DNA from: Uloborus plumipes | Lineage: Eukaryota > Arthropoda > Arachnida > Araneae > Uloboridae | Direction: 5' to 3' | DNA: 64,000 bases | Assembly: GCA_038373865.1 (NCBI GenBank) | Contig: JAXGGA010000037.1 | Span: 248,001 to 312,000 of the forward strand | Shown: positions 22,815 to 33,517 of the stretch, one piece after another | Layout of the letters: each line of letters begins with the position of its first letter | Numbering within the stretch: the stretch's first letter is position 1 | Made by a program: the position numbers and the translations under genes | Notes under the pieces: model-generated | Databases searched by the model: none | What the model was told of the DNA's origin: nothing | What the model saw: only the letters and a program-made list of their open reading frames with translations

Positions 22815-23835
22815 CTTGAACTCGATCTCCGACGTAGAAAAAACCTACTATTTCTCCTAAACTAAATTTTAGTTTACCTGTATCCGAGGCTTCAAGCTGA
22901 AAAGTTGTTAGTTGCTGGAAAAGACTAATAAATAATAGAATCTATGTTTAATAATCATTTCAGCTACCAAACTAAAATCTCGTTCTTTATAGACACATAA
23001 TGTACTACAAATGTACATATAACGGCGGTGCTTATTGGGGTCGAGGAAAGCTCTTCAATTGCAATCAACTTTTTCGTTCCATTCAATAATAAGGAAACAC
23101 ATACAAACTCTCTCAAACTATTTTCCTGTCTCTCTCTCTCTCTTTTTTTGTTGATGCAGTAATACTAGAGATAGAGAACATATTATAATCCAAAATGAAC
23201 AAAACTCTCCTATATGCACTGAATCGCAACCAAAGATGTAAACGATTTTCACTATAAAAAGTTTTCCTTTCTCTTACACTAAAAAAATTCTCGGCACTCA
23301 AAAATAAGTAGATTTAAGTTTTCGTAAACTATCAAATAAGCGAAGACATCCTGTTATGATACAGAACTCTCCGTAACCGAATATGCAAAAACCTATCATT
23401 ATTTTCAAATAAACGTCTTCCAACGAAATAACAACACAGACCGGATTCTCCCTTTTTTGAATCTGTACAACAATTTCTAAAGCATATGGCTATTACGGAA
23501 TTCCTCCTTAAAAGCTATTATTTCCAGGAGAAACTTTCCCACAACTTGGAAAATAAACATTCTTAGTGGGATCCAACTCAAACAATAACAGGGTGCACGT
23601 GCAGTGTTAAAAAAAAACTCGTGATGCAAAACAACATTTTTTAGTAAGAAAGTTTTTCTAAATAACTTGGTCATTTCAGGCTTCAGCAAAGCCAGATATT
23701 TTACACGCTAGTTCAAATTTAATGAAAGAAAGGAGCTAAAAGAATTACCTTTTTTAAATATATTTATTCATGAAACGTTAGAATGTGCCCATTTCCCACA
23801 CGTGAAATAGTCTTTTTGTCACGATACGCGTATTG
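22815..23835. other. Intergenic stretch, no gene seen
   Basis: AT-rich sequence with a short TC-rich run near 23130. Open frames on the minus strand (23113-23301, 23477-23689) have no recognisable domain. Confidence 0.45.
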
Positions 23836-23843
23836 CTGTAGTT

Positions 23844-24690
23844 CAGTGGTAGGAAAAACTACATTTCTTCGTATCGAACTACAACAACAACTACTCTGTT
23901 GCAAATGTAGTTAACTACAACTATAACTGCTTTATTTTTTAATGTAGCGACTAAAAACTACTTTTGAATTGTAGTCGTTACTTCGCTACTTAAAAATAAA
24001 TAAACAAATAAAAACATGCACCGTTTGAGGATTGACCGAAGAAAATCGAAAAGTGGTTTACATTAATAAATTAACTCATTTGAGTATGGAATAGAACTAG
24101 GAATCGTCTTTGAATTCATTTACTTTTCCATTTTGTTCTTTTTTTTTTTTTTGCTAAAATTTGTCCTTTTTAGATTTTTTTAAACAATTTTTACGAATAT
24201 TCGCAACAAGAAAGGATTCAAAAGGTGAAAGATTGAAATAATTCAACCTTAATTTTTTTTCTTGGCAGAGAATATTTAAGAAAGTGAAAATTATTTGAAG
24301 GAGTATAAAAATTATGAGCCAAATAAACCTATGACATCAAACAGATGGAATGTATTTCGTCAAAATGACGTATCGAAGGATCAGCTCACATTTTTATGGT
24401 TCTTATTTCTCATTGCGTCCGCTGCTGTACTCGTGCAAGATTTGCAGCAGTCAGAGTCAATTAAACTCTGTTTTTTTCCTTCGTTCTCTTTTATTTTAAT
24501 TTTTATTTAATTATTTATTTTTTTTAATTTAAAAGTAGTTTTCAGAAATCGCTACAAACTACTATTTTTTTGCATCGCGCTATTCACTACCCTACTTTTT
24601 TTTCAAAGTAGTGCACTACACTACAAACTACTAAAAAATGTAGCTACTACAGTAGTTTCGCTACTGGTAGCGGGCTACTTCCGACCACTG
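23844..24690. mobile_element. hAT-type element, TIR CAGTGGT, with 8-bp TSD
   Basis: Begins CAGTGGTAGGAAAAACTA and ends ...GGGCTACTTCCGACCACTG; flanks CTGTAGTT and CTTTAGTT match at 7 of 8. Subterminal regions are dense in gtagt / actac words in both orientations (for example actacatttc, gtagttaactacaac, gtagctactacagtagtttcgctac), a typical arrangement of transposase-binding repeats. The central frame at 24295-24510 has no identified domain. Confidence 0.75.
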
Positions 24691-24698
24691 CTTTAGTT

Positions 24699-25759
24699 CG
24701 CTTTCTTTCTTTGTAATAGAACTTACAAACAAAAATTACAGAGTTTGAGGGATAAACAGTTTGATCAAAAAAGAAAAAAGCATCGTTAGTAGTTTTTTGG
24801 AAATACTCGCCATGTTTTTCTAAGATTGTTTTTCAGTAACTTCCTCGTTTCCTCGAAAAAGGTGTCTCATAATGAATGCTTATATTTTGTAAATGATATA
24901 AAAATTGAAAGAAGCGTAGAAAAGCGATTTCTTCTTGGTGTATTATCAAAGATTCTTCGAGCTATTATTTGAGCAATAGATTTATTTATTTTTTATTTGA
25001 TCTAGGTACTGTGTCTGGGTTTTATACAAGACAGTGATTGAAGTTAGTTGAGAGAGAAATAAACAGGAGCAGCTTTCAGAATGAGGCTCTTTTCTCTTTT
25101 TCAATTTTAACTTGGGGTTTGTATGCTTTCCAGTTTTAACCAAAATTTTTGTCTACTATCAATAACTGCAGGGACACTCCAAACAAATTTTTCAAAGGGC
25201 TTTAAAAAAGCATTTTTAGATGTTTTTTGGCTATCTAAGTTAGCTGAGCAGGGAAATGGGGGGGGGGGGACTCCTTCCTCTAACAATTTTTCAAAAGGAT
25301 ATCATAAAGACTGAACTTTAGGCACGCTATTTAAGTGGAGACCCAACTCAAAAAACTTTTTTGAAATTGGAGTGTTATTGGAAAATTGTAGGCTATCTTT
25401 GATGACATTAAGAAAAGGATTAGGGTTCGGGCGGAGATATACCCAGAAAATAAATTTAAAAGCTATCCTTGGCGATATAAGAGAAGAGGATTTCCTTCCG
25501 CCTCTGCCCAAACATACCCTCGCAAACATATTTCAAAATATATCCACCGCCCCCTTACCGCCCAAAACATGTTCAACGCGCCTCAACATCTTACTACCGC
25601 CCACCGGGGGGGGGGGAGGCTGTATCACCCCTGCTGATAACCACTGCTTTAGACGAATGTAAAGAGAGAAATTATCAACAAGAGAGGTATTTGGCCGCAA
25701 CAACAACCCAGCTACACTTGATTCCAAAATGGGCCTCCTCTGAATACTTTTATCATTAA
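24699..25759. repeat. Satellite-like segment related to 20.3-21.4 kb
   Basis: After about 400 bp of plain AT-rich DNA, 25125-25560 carries the same unit as the array inside the hAT-type element (ggctatctttgatgacattaag, gaaattggag, tccttggcgatataagagaagagga). It is followed by a GC-rich patch with a G-tract (25600-25640). Open frames across it on both strands are by-products of the repeat. Confidence 0.5.
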
Positions 25760-25905
25760 CTAGCTGACCCGGCGAGCTCTGTTCCGCCTTAAAGGCAATA
25801 AATAAGCAAATTTTTGAATTTATTAAGTTTTTTTTAATTAGAAGATACAAAAAACTACATTAATCATTCATTATTGTTTCTTTATTTTAGTACATAGGTT
25901 ACTCT

Positions 25906-26367
25906 TCACTTAAGTACCTTGTGATACACAACATTTTTTGTTTTATTATCAGGCGCAAAAACAAAAAACGCAGATGGTCTTCCGACCCGTGAACATGCCA
26001 CATATAATTGACCATGGGAAAAACAGTAATGTTCTAGATTCAAACCACAAACTTTTAAGGATTGGCCTTGTGATTTGTTGATGGTCATGACAAATGCAAG
26101 ACGGATCGGAAATTGAAGTCTTTTAAATTCAAACGGCATATCGGTTGGAATCATAGGGATCCTCGGAATCAGAACTTAATCACCTTTGAATTTTCCTTTC
26201 AGTATCGTCAAGTAAATTACATTGTTCATCCATTTTCTAACCACCAAACGCGTACCGTTGCACAGTTTTGGTTGGTTTATGTTTCGAAGCATGATTACTA
26301 CGGAGCCAACCTTTAGACGTAAATTGTGCGGTGGTAATCCAGGCATCACAAAAAAGTCAGATAACAC
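25906..26367 (-). pseudogene. Helitron Rep/helicase, C-terminal fragment with in-frame stop
   Basis: This encoded the C-terminal part of the Pif1-type helicase domain of a Helitron Rep/Hel protein, the enzyme that unwinds DNA in rolling-circle transposition. Two adjacent reading pieces in one frame carry family motifs: GLPPHNLRLKVG and ININQPKLCNGTR-like sequence upstream (26176-26367), then PFEFKRLQFPIRLAF, the helicase-type MTINKSQGQS block and LYVACSRVG downstream (25906-26154). A TAA at 26176-26178 interrupts them. The N-terminal Rep and most helicase motifs are absent, and upstream the frame runs into a duplicated, stop-bearing segment. It cannot make an active protein. Assignment to Helitron helicase is confident. 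Confidence 0.88.
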
Positions 26368-26705
26368 TTAATGCACCGGTAACTCACAACCTATTTTACG
26401 GCGCTCTGGAAGCTGTCAGAACATGTACTTTATGACGCTCGGCCACAGAGGCTCGAAAAAGGCTTAGTTAAAAAGATAATTTTTTCGGACTGCTTATCAA
26501 CTGACCGCGTTTGTTTGTAATTTACTTCACAAAAAAGTCAAATAACACTCAACGCACCGCTAACTTACAACCTGTTTACAGTGCTCCGGAAGCTGCCAGA
26601 ACGTGTGCTTTATGTCGCTCAGCCATGGAGGTGTCAAAAAAGGCTTAGTAAAAAGGTTTAGTCACTTAGACATTTTTTCTATTTATGCAACTGACACACA
26701 TAAAT
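26346..26705. repeat. Tandem duplication of about 181 bp inside the Helitron
   Basis: Two units start at 26346 and 26527. Both run cacaaaaaagtcarataacact, aacgcaccg, acaacctrttt, ctccggaagctgyc and aaaaggcttagt in order, diverging at perhaps one base in eight. The duplication covers the edge of the helicase pseudogene and explains why the frame is lost there. Confidence 0.75.
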
Positions 26706-27367
26706 TATAGCCTATGTCCGTCTCCTGGCTCTAAGCTACCTACCCACCAATTTTTAGCCATATCGGTACAGCCGTTCTTGAGTTATAAATAGTGTAACTA
26801 ATACGACTTTCTTTTATATATATATATAGATTATTATTATTAGCAGCACCATTGCGAGAAGTATGTGAAGTTCCAAGGAAACTAATTTGGCAGTGGTTAG
26901 ATTTCCAGCCCTCCAGGTTTGCCAGTTTCTTTCCTTTGGCCAAAGGTGACATTTTTCTAACAGACTTTGTATACTGCGTATAGTCTGTTTTGTAAATAAT
27001 GTCAATATTTTTTTAAAAAAGCATTGAAAAGAACATTTAGCTGATTTTAAACATTCAAGGCAATGTTCATGACATGAAACACCGATAAATCAAGGGAAAA
27101 ACCTCTTTGTGTGTGTGTGTGTGTGTGTTTGTGATTTATATCAAAAAAGCTGTAGCGTGGGTAGCCATTTTGAAACACGCCGCCATCTCGGATTAAAATC
27201 TTTTTTTTTTTTTTTTGCGGGGTGTCTTATTTTTATTGTACAGCTATTAAGTATACAACGTATTCCTACCAAAGTGGCATGTTCTTATCACAATTTGCTG
27301 TTTTAAATTGATTTTTATAGTGTAGCTCCCCAACTATATAAAAACCAGGTTTTTGAATTGCTTCTAT

Positions 27368-27398
27368 CGAGCGCAAATGCTTCGCACGGGTCAACCAG
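27368..27398 (+). mobile_element. Helitron-type 3' terminus, degenerate
   Basis: Contains gcgcaaatgcttcgcacgggtca followed by ACCAG|T. The short stem GCG...CGC and the final bases parallel the ends at 18150-18190 and 45681-45712. The partner 5' end was not identified. Confidence 0.45.
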
Positions 27399-28444
27399 TG
27401 GGATCATAAAATTATACTAAATATTTTAGATAGTTTTTTAAAGCACAAAATTTTCATGAAACTACGCTGGAAAACGTTTTAAGCTGTGAATGTTATTTTC
27501 TTGAAAACGGGCTTAATTTGTATGGGAGTTTACGCGAGCTCAGTTCCTGTATTTTTTTTCAGTTTCACGTATTTTTTTTACATCTTAGACAGAGCTCAGA
27601 CTATTTAAGCTTCAAAATAAGTTTTGACTACTCTATGGATCCTTCCCTTCTTTAGACAAAAATTAATCTCAGGCTCTTTCTTGGAAGTCTAGAGTACTGA
27701 GAAATACACTCTTTCTCTTAGCTATTGCTAGATAATGAACCGAAAAGAGCATTTTTTGTAATAAAAAATAGATTATCTGTTATGCCCCCCCCCCTCTCTC
27801 TCTCTCTCCCTGTCCCTGGAAAAATTTGAAATGGCGAGTCTGCACGAGACTGTTAGCTTTAATATTAAACTGACTTTGTTTTACCTCATATTTCAGTCGA
27901 TTCTTCACATAAAGTATACCCCCTCCCTCGGAAATAAAAGTGATTTCAGCCCGTGAATATTTTTTCGAATTTTTATTTTATTAAAAAAGCCATATTACAA
28001 TGCAAAAGGCGCAAAAAAAAAAAAAAAAAAAAGAAACATCATGAAGCATTTAGCATTTTTTAAGGTTTTAGTTAAATGACAGCTCTCATTCTTTGATGCA
28101 GCCTATTGCCTATTCTTTACCCGAGCAATAAGAAAAAACAATGAGTTTTATTATCCTTTTGAGACTACAATATAGATGGGCGGTCTTTAAAAAAAATCTA
28201 TAAGCACAAAACAATCTAGTTTAAACTTTAAAATGTCCTGTTTTCTGAGTAAAAAATTGATAGAAAAAGAGTTTTATGCGGATTGTGGATTTACAACATA
28301 AAACGGAGTCTGTCTAAACATATAAAAGAATTTGATATGTTTGGTTCCTATAAATAGCAAACTAATTTGACTATTGTTTGCCAAGTAGAATAAATTTAAT
28401 CGCAAGTATTGCGCGTTGATGCGGTCCTAAATTCGACTAATTTC

Positions 28445-28458
28445 GTGCTGCCATCTAT
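28445..28458 (-). promoter_or_regulatory. CTCF-like site ATAGATGGCAGCAC
   Basis: The minus strand reads ATAGATGGCAGCAC, identical over TAGATGGCAGCAC to the site at 11396-11409 and in the same orientation. Binding is inferred. Confidence 0.28.
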
Positions 28459-29467
28459 ATTCAAATTTGCGAAACAGATTTTTTTTTTCTTAAAACCGGA
28501 GTTTGAATTTATATATTAAACAATACTTTTTTTCAAAATAGACGAAAATGAAATAATGAGTGACTGGAACTAATATTATTTCTCAGAGGCAAGTATGACT
28601 GAACTTTCTCATTTAATTTCAATTTAGGGCAGAAAAGAACCATCATTAACAAAAAAAATTGAATGAAAATAATTATGAAAAAGTTTTTAAAAAAAAGAAA
28701 GAAAGAAAATTTAGTAGTAAAATTTTGGGAATACTTTTTAAATTTAGCAAAGCATTGTTATCCGAATAGTTTGAAAACATCGATCACACTTTCGCATTTA
28801 TTTCAAACTTTTGAATACATAATTAAAATGGATATTGCGTTGAAATATTGATTGATGTGTAAAAATATGTTTTCTCCAAACTCTAGTTTTTAATTGAAAA
28901 AAAAAGCACTATGATTAATATTTTCATTTCTTAACGCATCATTCTTATTGTTTAGTTGTTTACTTATTTATTTCTTTTTTAAACTAAATTATCCCAGATA
29001 TTTCGCAACATTCGATTTTTTCGAAATATATTTTTAAATAGAACGAAAAAGTTGCTCCATGAGCTAGTAGATATCACAAAAAAATTTTTGAACATTAAAA
29101 AAATATTGTAGCCATGAAAAACAGACTATGAAAAACCTCTTTGACCATGACAAACAGAAAGATAAAAGAAAAAACGCATTTTTTGTAAAAAAAAAATTAA
29201 TAAAATAAAATAAAATACAAATATTTTATTGCGGTGCAATCGAAAAGTTACATAATGAGCTAGTAAATGTTCAAAAAATGTTTTATCGATTTTGATGACC
29301 GCGCCTTTTTGGCATCGAAAATTGGGAAAAAAACGACAAAAATATTGGATTTTCTAAAAAATCAGTACAGTAAGAATTCAACTTATTTTTTTATGGCAAT
29401 GCATAATTGACACATATACAGTTTTTCAGTGTTCAGAAATTCGATATCTTTCATATATAAAGATTAA

Positions 29468-29978
29468 CCCATTTATGCCCAGTAGCATAAAAACGGGACG
29501 CTACTGCATACAAAAACCTGTAATGGGTATATCCTTTTACTAAAGCTGTTTTTCACAAGTTAAATAGTCCTTCTTCTTGAGAAAACGAGTTAAAGCCACT
29601 ATTTGGACATCAGAGTTTATTTATTGACAGCTATTTTCAGACAAATCGGTCAAGCAACGATCCAGCATGGGTGGCTACAGAAAGTAAGTTTTTTTTGCGA
29701 ACTTTTTTTTCATACAATTAAACTATTTCAAAATGATTTGCTTAAAATTGACCACAGATGCCTTCTGTAATGTTATTTTGCAAAAGTAAAGTCAAGTAAG
29801 GTCGTATTTTGCTCACATATCTGCCTAGTGTTCCATAAACAGGACGTTAAATAACTTAATAAATATGGCAACGGCGAACTATTTTAAGCCTAATATGTAT
29901 GTAAACCATTCTAAGTAAGAGTTTTAAGCAGATAAAAATTGAAAAAAAATGTTAAAAAAAAACTTGGGCATAAATCGG
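29468..29978. mobile_element. piggyBac-type MITE flanked by TTAA
   Basis: TTAA at 29464-29467 and 29979-29982 flanks a 511-bp segment beginning CCCATTTATGCCCA and ending TGGGCATAAATCGG, an inverted pair with one mismatch. TTAA plus a CCC start is the piggyBac signature. Just inside the left end is an additional inverted pair agtagc...gctact. No transposase frame. Confidence 0.75.
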
Positions 29979-30589
29979 TTAAACAGTGTAGTCAGTTTTA
30001 TCAAACTTGACCATTGGATTGCTTTCGCAATATTTTAGATGTTGTCCGATAAGTCCAGAATTTGAATGTTGTCCCTTCTTGCAGCCATCCATTTCCAGAA
30101 TGAGATGCCTTAGTGGCAACTAATTAATATGTAGCAGACATATATTTCAATGTAAAGGTCTTATAGCGTATGTCTCAAGTAAACGAATTACTTCGCCTTT
30201 CCATCCCGTAGACTTCAAAGGAAGTATTTTTTGATACACATGGACTCTAAATTGTTCTGTATTATTTATTAAATGTTAGTAAAGTTTTTTAAGAAACACC
30301 CGCATCAGTTGAGTGCCTTCTAAAAACCAGGGGAAAAACTGGAACCGGAGTTGAAAAATAAACGTCTTATATCGGAAACGTTTTATTTGAGCGAGAATAG
30401 TTTTTTAAATCAGTGAGCAAATATCACCTAAAATTAAAAAGTTTAAGTATTTATAACTAACGCATCACGTATAATTTTCCTTGCGTTTCAGTTAACTAAT
30501 TTCAAAACTTATTTTTATTTATTTATTAATTTTAGAGTTTAACAGGCCTATTTGCAACTCTTTCACACTATCCAAAAACAAATTTCCAA

Positions 30590-31170
30590 AAAACTTTTTT
30601 CAGCCAACACTACTGACTACTGCAAACCGTTTGTTATGCTTGTACATAAGCATTCCAAGTCTATTACAAAATCTTATACTGCTCGGCAAGCAAAGTATGT
30701 AAAGCAGATTTATGCTGGTTAATGTGGTTTGAAATAAAAATGAAATTGAACTGCCAACTGCCAGTATACCTACTCAACATTCCTGGAGAAATATTCCTCT
30801 TGTAAGGCAGTTTATAGAGAAAGTAAAAGTTTATTTTCAAAGTTTCCTCAAAAAATTCATACTTTGATTATCTCGAAGAGTTATATTTACCAATAGTATT
30901 TAACTCTAAAGAATACATTCAGGAGCTGATGATCATTCTCAGTGCTAGGAAAAGAAAAACAAAGATATCGAATGGGTGTATGATTCTTTAAACTTCCTAA
31001 ACTCAATTTCAAAACAGCTGATTATATTTATGTAGTTGATTGGTCAAACTGTGCTGTAACAGAGCTATCTCTTACAATGTATATGAAAAGATTTGAAAGA
31101 AATGTGCGCATATCATCTTACAGAATTAACTTTCTAGTCATTTTCCTGTCAGCTCTTACAAACTGGCTGT
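30590..31170 (+). pseudogene. Possible decayed coding remnant, unidentified
   Basis: Read across frames, two stretches look protein-like rather than random: LYLPIVFNSKEYIQELM at about 30891-30940, and, in a different frame after stops, ADYIYVVDWSNCAVTELSL at about 31019-31076. The order and acidic/aromatic pattern recall transposase-derived proteins, but I cannot name the family. Several frameshifts and stops separate them. Treat as a hint only. Confidence 0.2.
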
Positions 31171-31833
31171 TAAACGTTTTGTAAAACACATGTATTAAAC
31201 TGCAATTAAAATTTGGTGAAACTGCCACGATGCGGATACATTTGTGTCAAGTTTCAAGCTAGAAAAGAACTTCTAACACTTTACAAAAAGGTCTAATATT
31301 ATTCGAACACTTAATATTTAATATACATGACGTATTATAAAATTTGCAGACTTAAAATATATATGTATACATTCTCTTTTCAGCTAATTTCAGAAAAAAT
31401 ATGTGATACTATTGCAGAATGATCGAATAATTACTATGGTTAATAGAACCATTTAATTAATCGTATAATGAATTGAGTTTGAAAAATAATTTCCGCACTG
31501 ATTTTTTAGAAAATCTGATATCTTTTTTCATTTTCAACCAATTTTTGATGATCGCCAAAATCGATAAAACATTTTATGGACACTTACTGGCTCATTACGT
31601 AATATTTCCATCAGATTCCAGCAAAGTATTTGGAATTTCTTTTAAAAAAAAATTCAAAAAATGATTTTTCTCTCTTATGTTTCTGTTTTTCAGGACCAAG
31701 AAGGCCGGATAGACATTTTTTACTATTCAAGAATTTTTTTGAGGCTCTTGAAGCAACTTTTGCGCGCTATTCAAAAATGGATATCCAAAAATTTTTTTTT
31801 TTCGGCCTTTTTCGGCCCAACTTTATACTGGGT

Positions 31834-33517
31834 GTCAACTCCACTCGTGCCCCAATAGCTAATTTCTAAACCGTTAGACGTAAGCATATAAGTTCCAATT
31901 AGAAAAAATCTTTAAATGAAGGAAGGATTTTGATTCATGAAATTTGTGTCAAAAAATAAAATTTTGAACTACAAAATTTAACTTTTTATACAAGCCCCCG
32001 GTCCGGCTATCACATTTACTAAAACATTCTTGACTCACGAACAATTAAAACTAAAAAATAAATCACTCTCCAACGAAAAAATTGACTGAGTTTTGACGTT
32101 TTGAAAAATCACGATTTTGAAAGCTTTTATGACGTCATCGAGTGACCTCTTGAGAGTCCGTATGAAAATTGACAAAGTGCGTTGACAGGTGTAAATTTAT
32201 TTTGATTTTTTACATCAAGAGGAATTATTAATGGCTGAAAAGACTTAGTAAGTACAAATTATAAGCTCAAAAGCTATTTATGATTAGCTTCAATCAATCA
32301 CTCTCGGTGATTGGTTGACTGAACGTGAATAATGGAGTAAACGTGATTGTTTACTCTGAACGTGATTACGTGATTGAAAAAAAGAACGTGAATGATGATT
32401 TGATGCGTGATTGATGAAATGAACGTGATTGGTTTACTGAATGTGCCTGAGTGATTGAACATGACTGATGAAATGAATGCGATTGATTTCATGAACGTAA
32501 ATGACTGATTTAATGAACGTGATTAATAGAATGATCGTGACTGATTGAATTAATGAACGTGATCTATTTATTTATCGAACGTGGTTTACAGAACGTGAAT
32601 ACTCAAATCAACGGACAAAAAATGAATAAAGGCAAAAGACGAAATTAACGTGAATGATGTAATGATCATGATTTCTAAAACATGTGCATAAATCATTCAC
32701 GTTCATTACATCAATGACGTTCATTGCATCAGTCACGTCCAATCAACCAAGTATGTTCAGTTATTTATTAACGTTCATTTCATCGTTCACGTTCATTCCA
32801 TGATTTTCTTTGAGCGATTCATTCTGTTTAATAATTTAATCACTTTCAGTAAACCATGCTAAATAAATAAATAGGGCACGTTCATTTCCTCAATTTCGTT
32901 CATTAAATCAACCGTGTTAAATCATCATTCACGTATCAATCGCGTTCATTTCATCAGTCACGTTCAATCACTCAATCACGTTCAGAAAACCAATTACCAA
33001 GAGTGATTGATGAAATGAACGTGATTGATTGAAGCTAATCTTAAATAGCTTGTAAGCTTATAATTAATACTTACTAAGTCTTTTTAGCCATTATTAATAC
33101 CTCCTGATGTAAATAATCAAATAAAATTTTCACTTGCCAACGCATTTTGTCAATTCGCATTTAGATCCTTAGGAGGTCTTCTCAATGACGTCCTAAAATC
33201 TTTCGAAATCGTGATATTTCTAAACGTCGGAACTCGGTCAATTTTTGTCGTAGAAGAGTGACTTTTTTAATTAGTTTAAAATAATGGTGAGACAAGAGCA
33301 CACACAGACACAGCAATCATGTTTTACACAACATGACTGCTGCAACCGGGGGGTTGCATAAAAAATCAAATTTTGTAATTCTTTCAAAGTTTGATTTTTG
33401 ACACACATTGATAAATCTGTATTCTTTCCGCATTTTGAAGATTTTTTTTCTAAATGGAACTCTATACTTATCTCTAACAGCTTAGAAATTAGCTATTGGA
33501 CCACGATTGGAGTGGAC
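31834..33517. mobile_element. 1.7-kb foldback element with opposed minisatellite arrays
   Basis: The outer arms are inverted copies: gtcaactccactcgtgcccc...agctaatttctaa on the left pairs with ttagaaattagct...ccacgattggagtggac on the right. Inner arm words also pair, such as ccgatgacg-type and tgcgttgacag on the left with cttgccaacgca on the right. Similarity runs about 450 bp per side, diverged. The centre (about 32298-33040) consists of short tandem repeats in opposed orientation. No coding frame; the foldback class is clear but the superfamily is not. Confidence 0.75.
32298..33040. repeat. Mirror-oriented arrays of GAACGTGATTGATGAAAT, unit about 18-22 bp
   Basis: Left of about 32665 the unit reads gaacgtgattgatgaaat or close variants about a dozen times (for example near 32321, 32357, 32384, 32422, 32494, 32516 and 32558). 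Right of about 32690 the same unit appears reversed as atttcatcaatcacgttc (near 32695, 32730, 32770, 32935 and 32980). At 33003-33040 the last units switch back, next to the right arm. Copies are degenerate. Confidence 0.8.

Larger units (their letters stand above)
25760..26830 (-). mobile_element. Short Helitron, 5' TC to 3' CTAG, internally deleted
   Basis: On the minus strand the element starts TC (26830-26829) after an A and ends CTAG (25763-25760) before a T, the A|T insertion rule of Helitrons. Just before the 3' end is the hairpin GGCG...CGCC followed by gggtcag. The 5' part reads TCTATATATATATATAAAAG. It encloses the C-terminal piece of a Rep/helicase pseudogene. A tandem duplication of about 181 bp (26346-26526 and 26527-26705) lies in its middle. 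At about 1.07 kb it is far shorter than an autonomous element. Confidence 0.75.
26831..29463. other. Intergenic stretch, no gene seen
   Basis: AT-rich DNA with a TG microsatellite at about 27101-27127, a T-tract at 27200-27215, a C/CT tract at 27784-27810 and an A-tract at 28012-28032. No gene was seen. A Helitron-type end (27368-27398) and a CTCF-like word (28445-28458) are listed separately. Confidence 0.45.
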
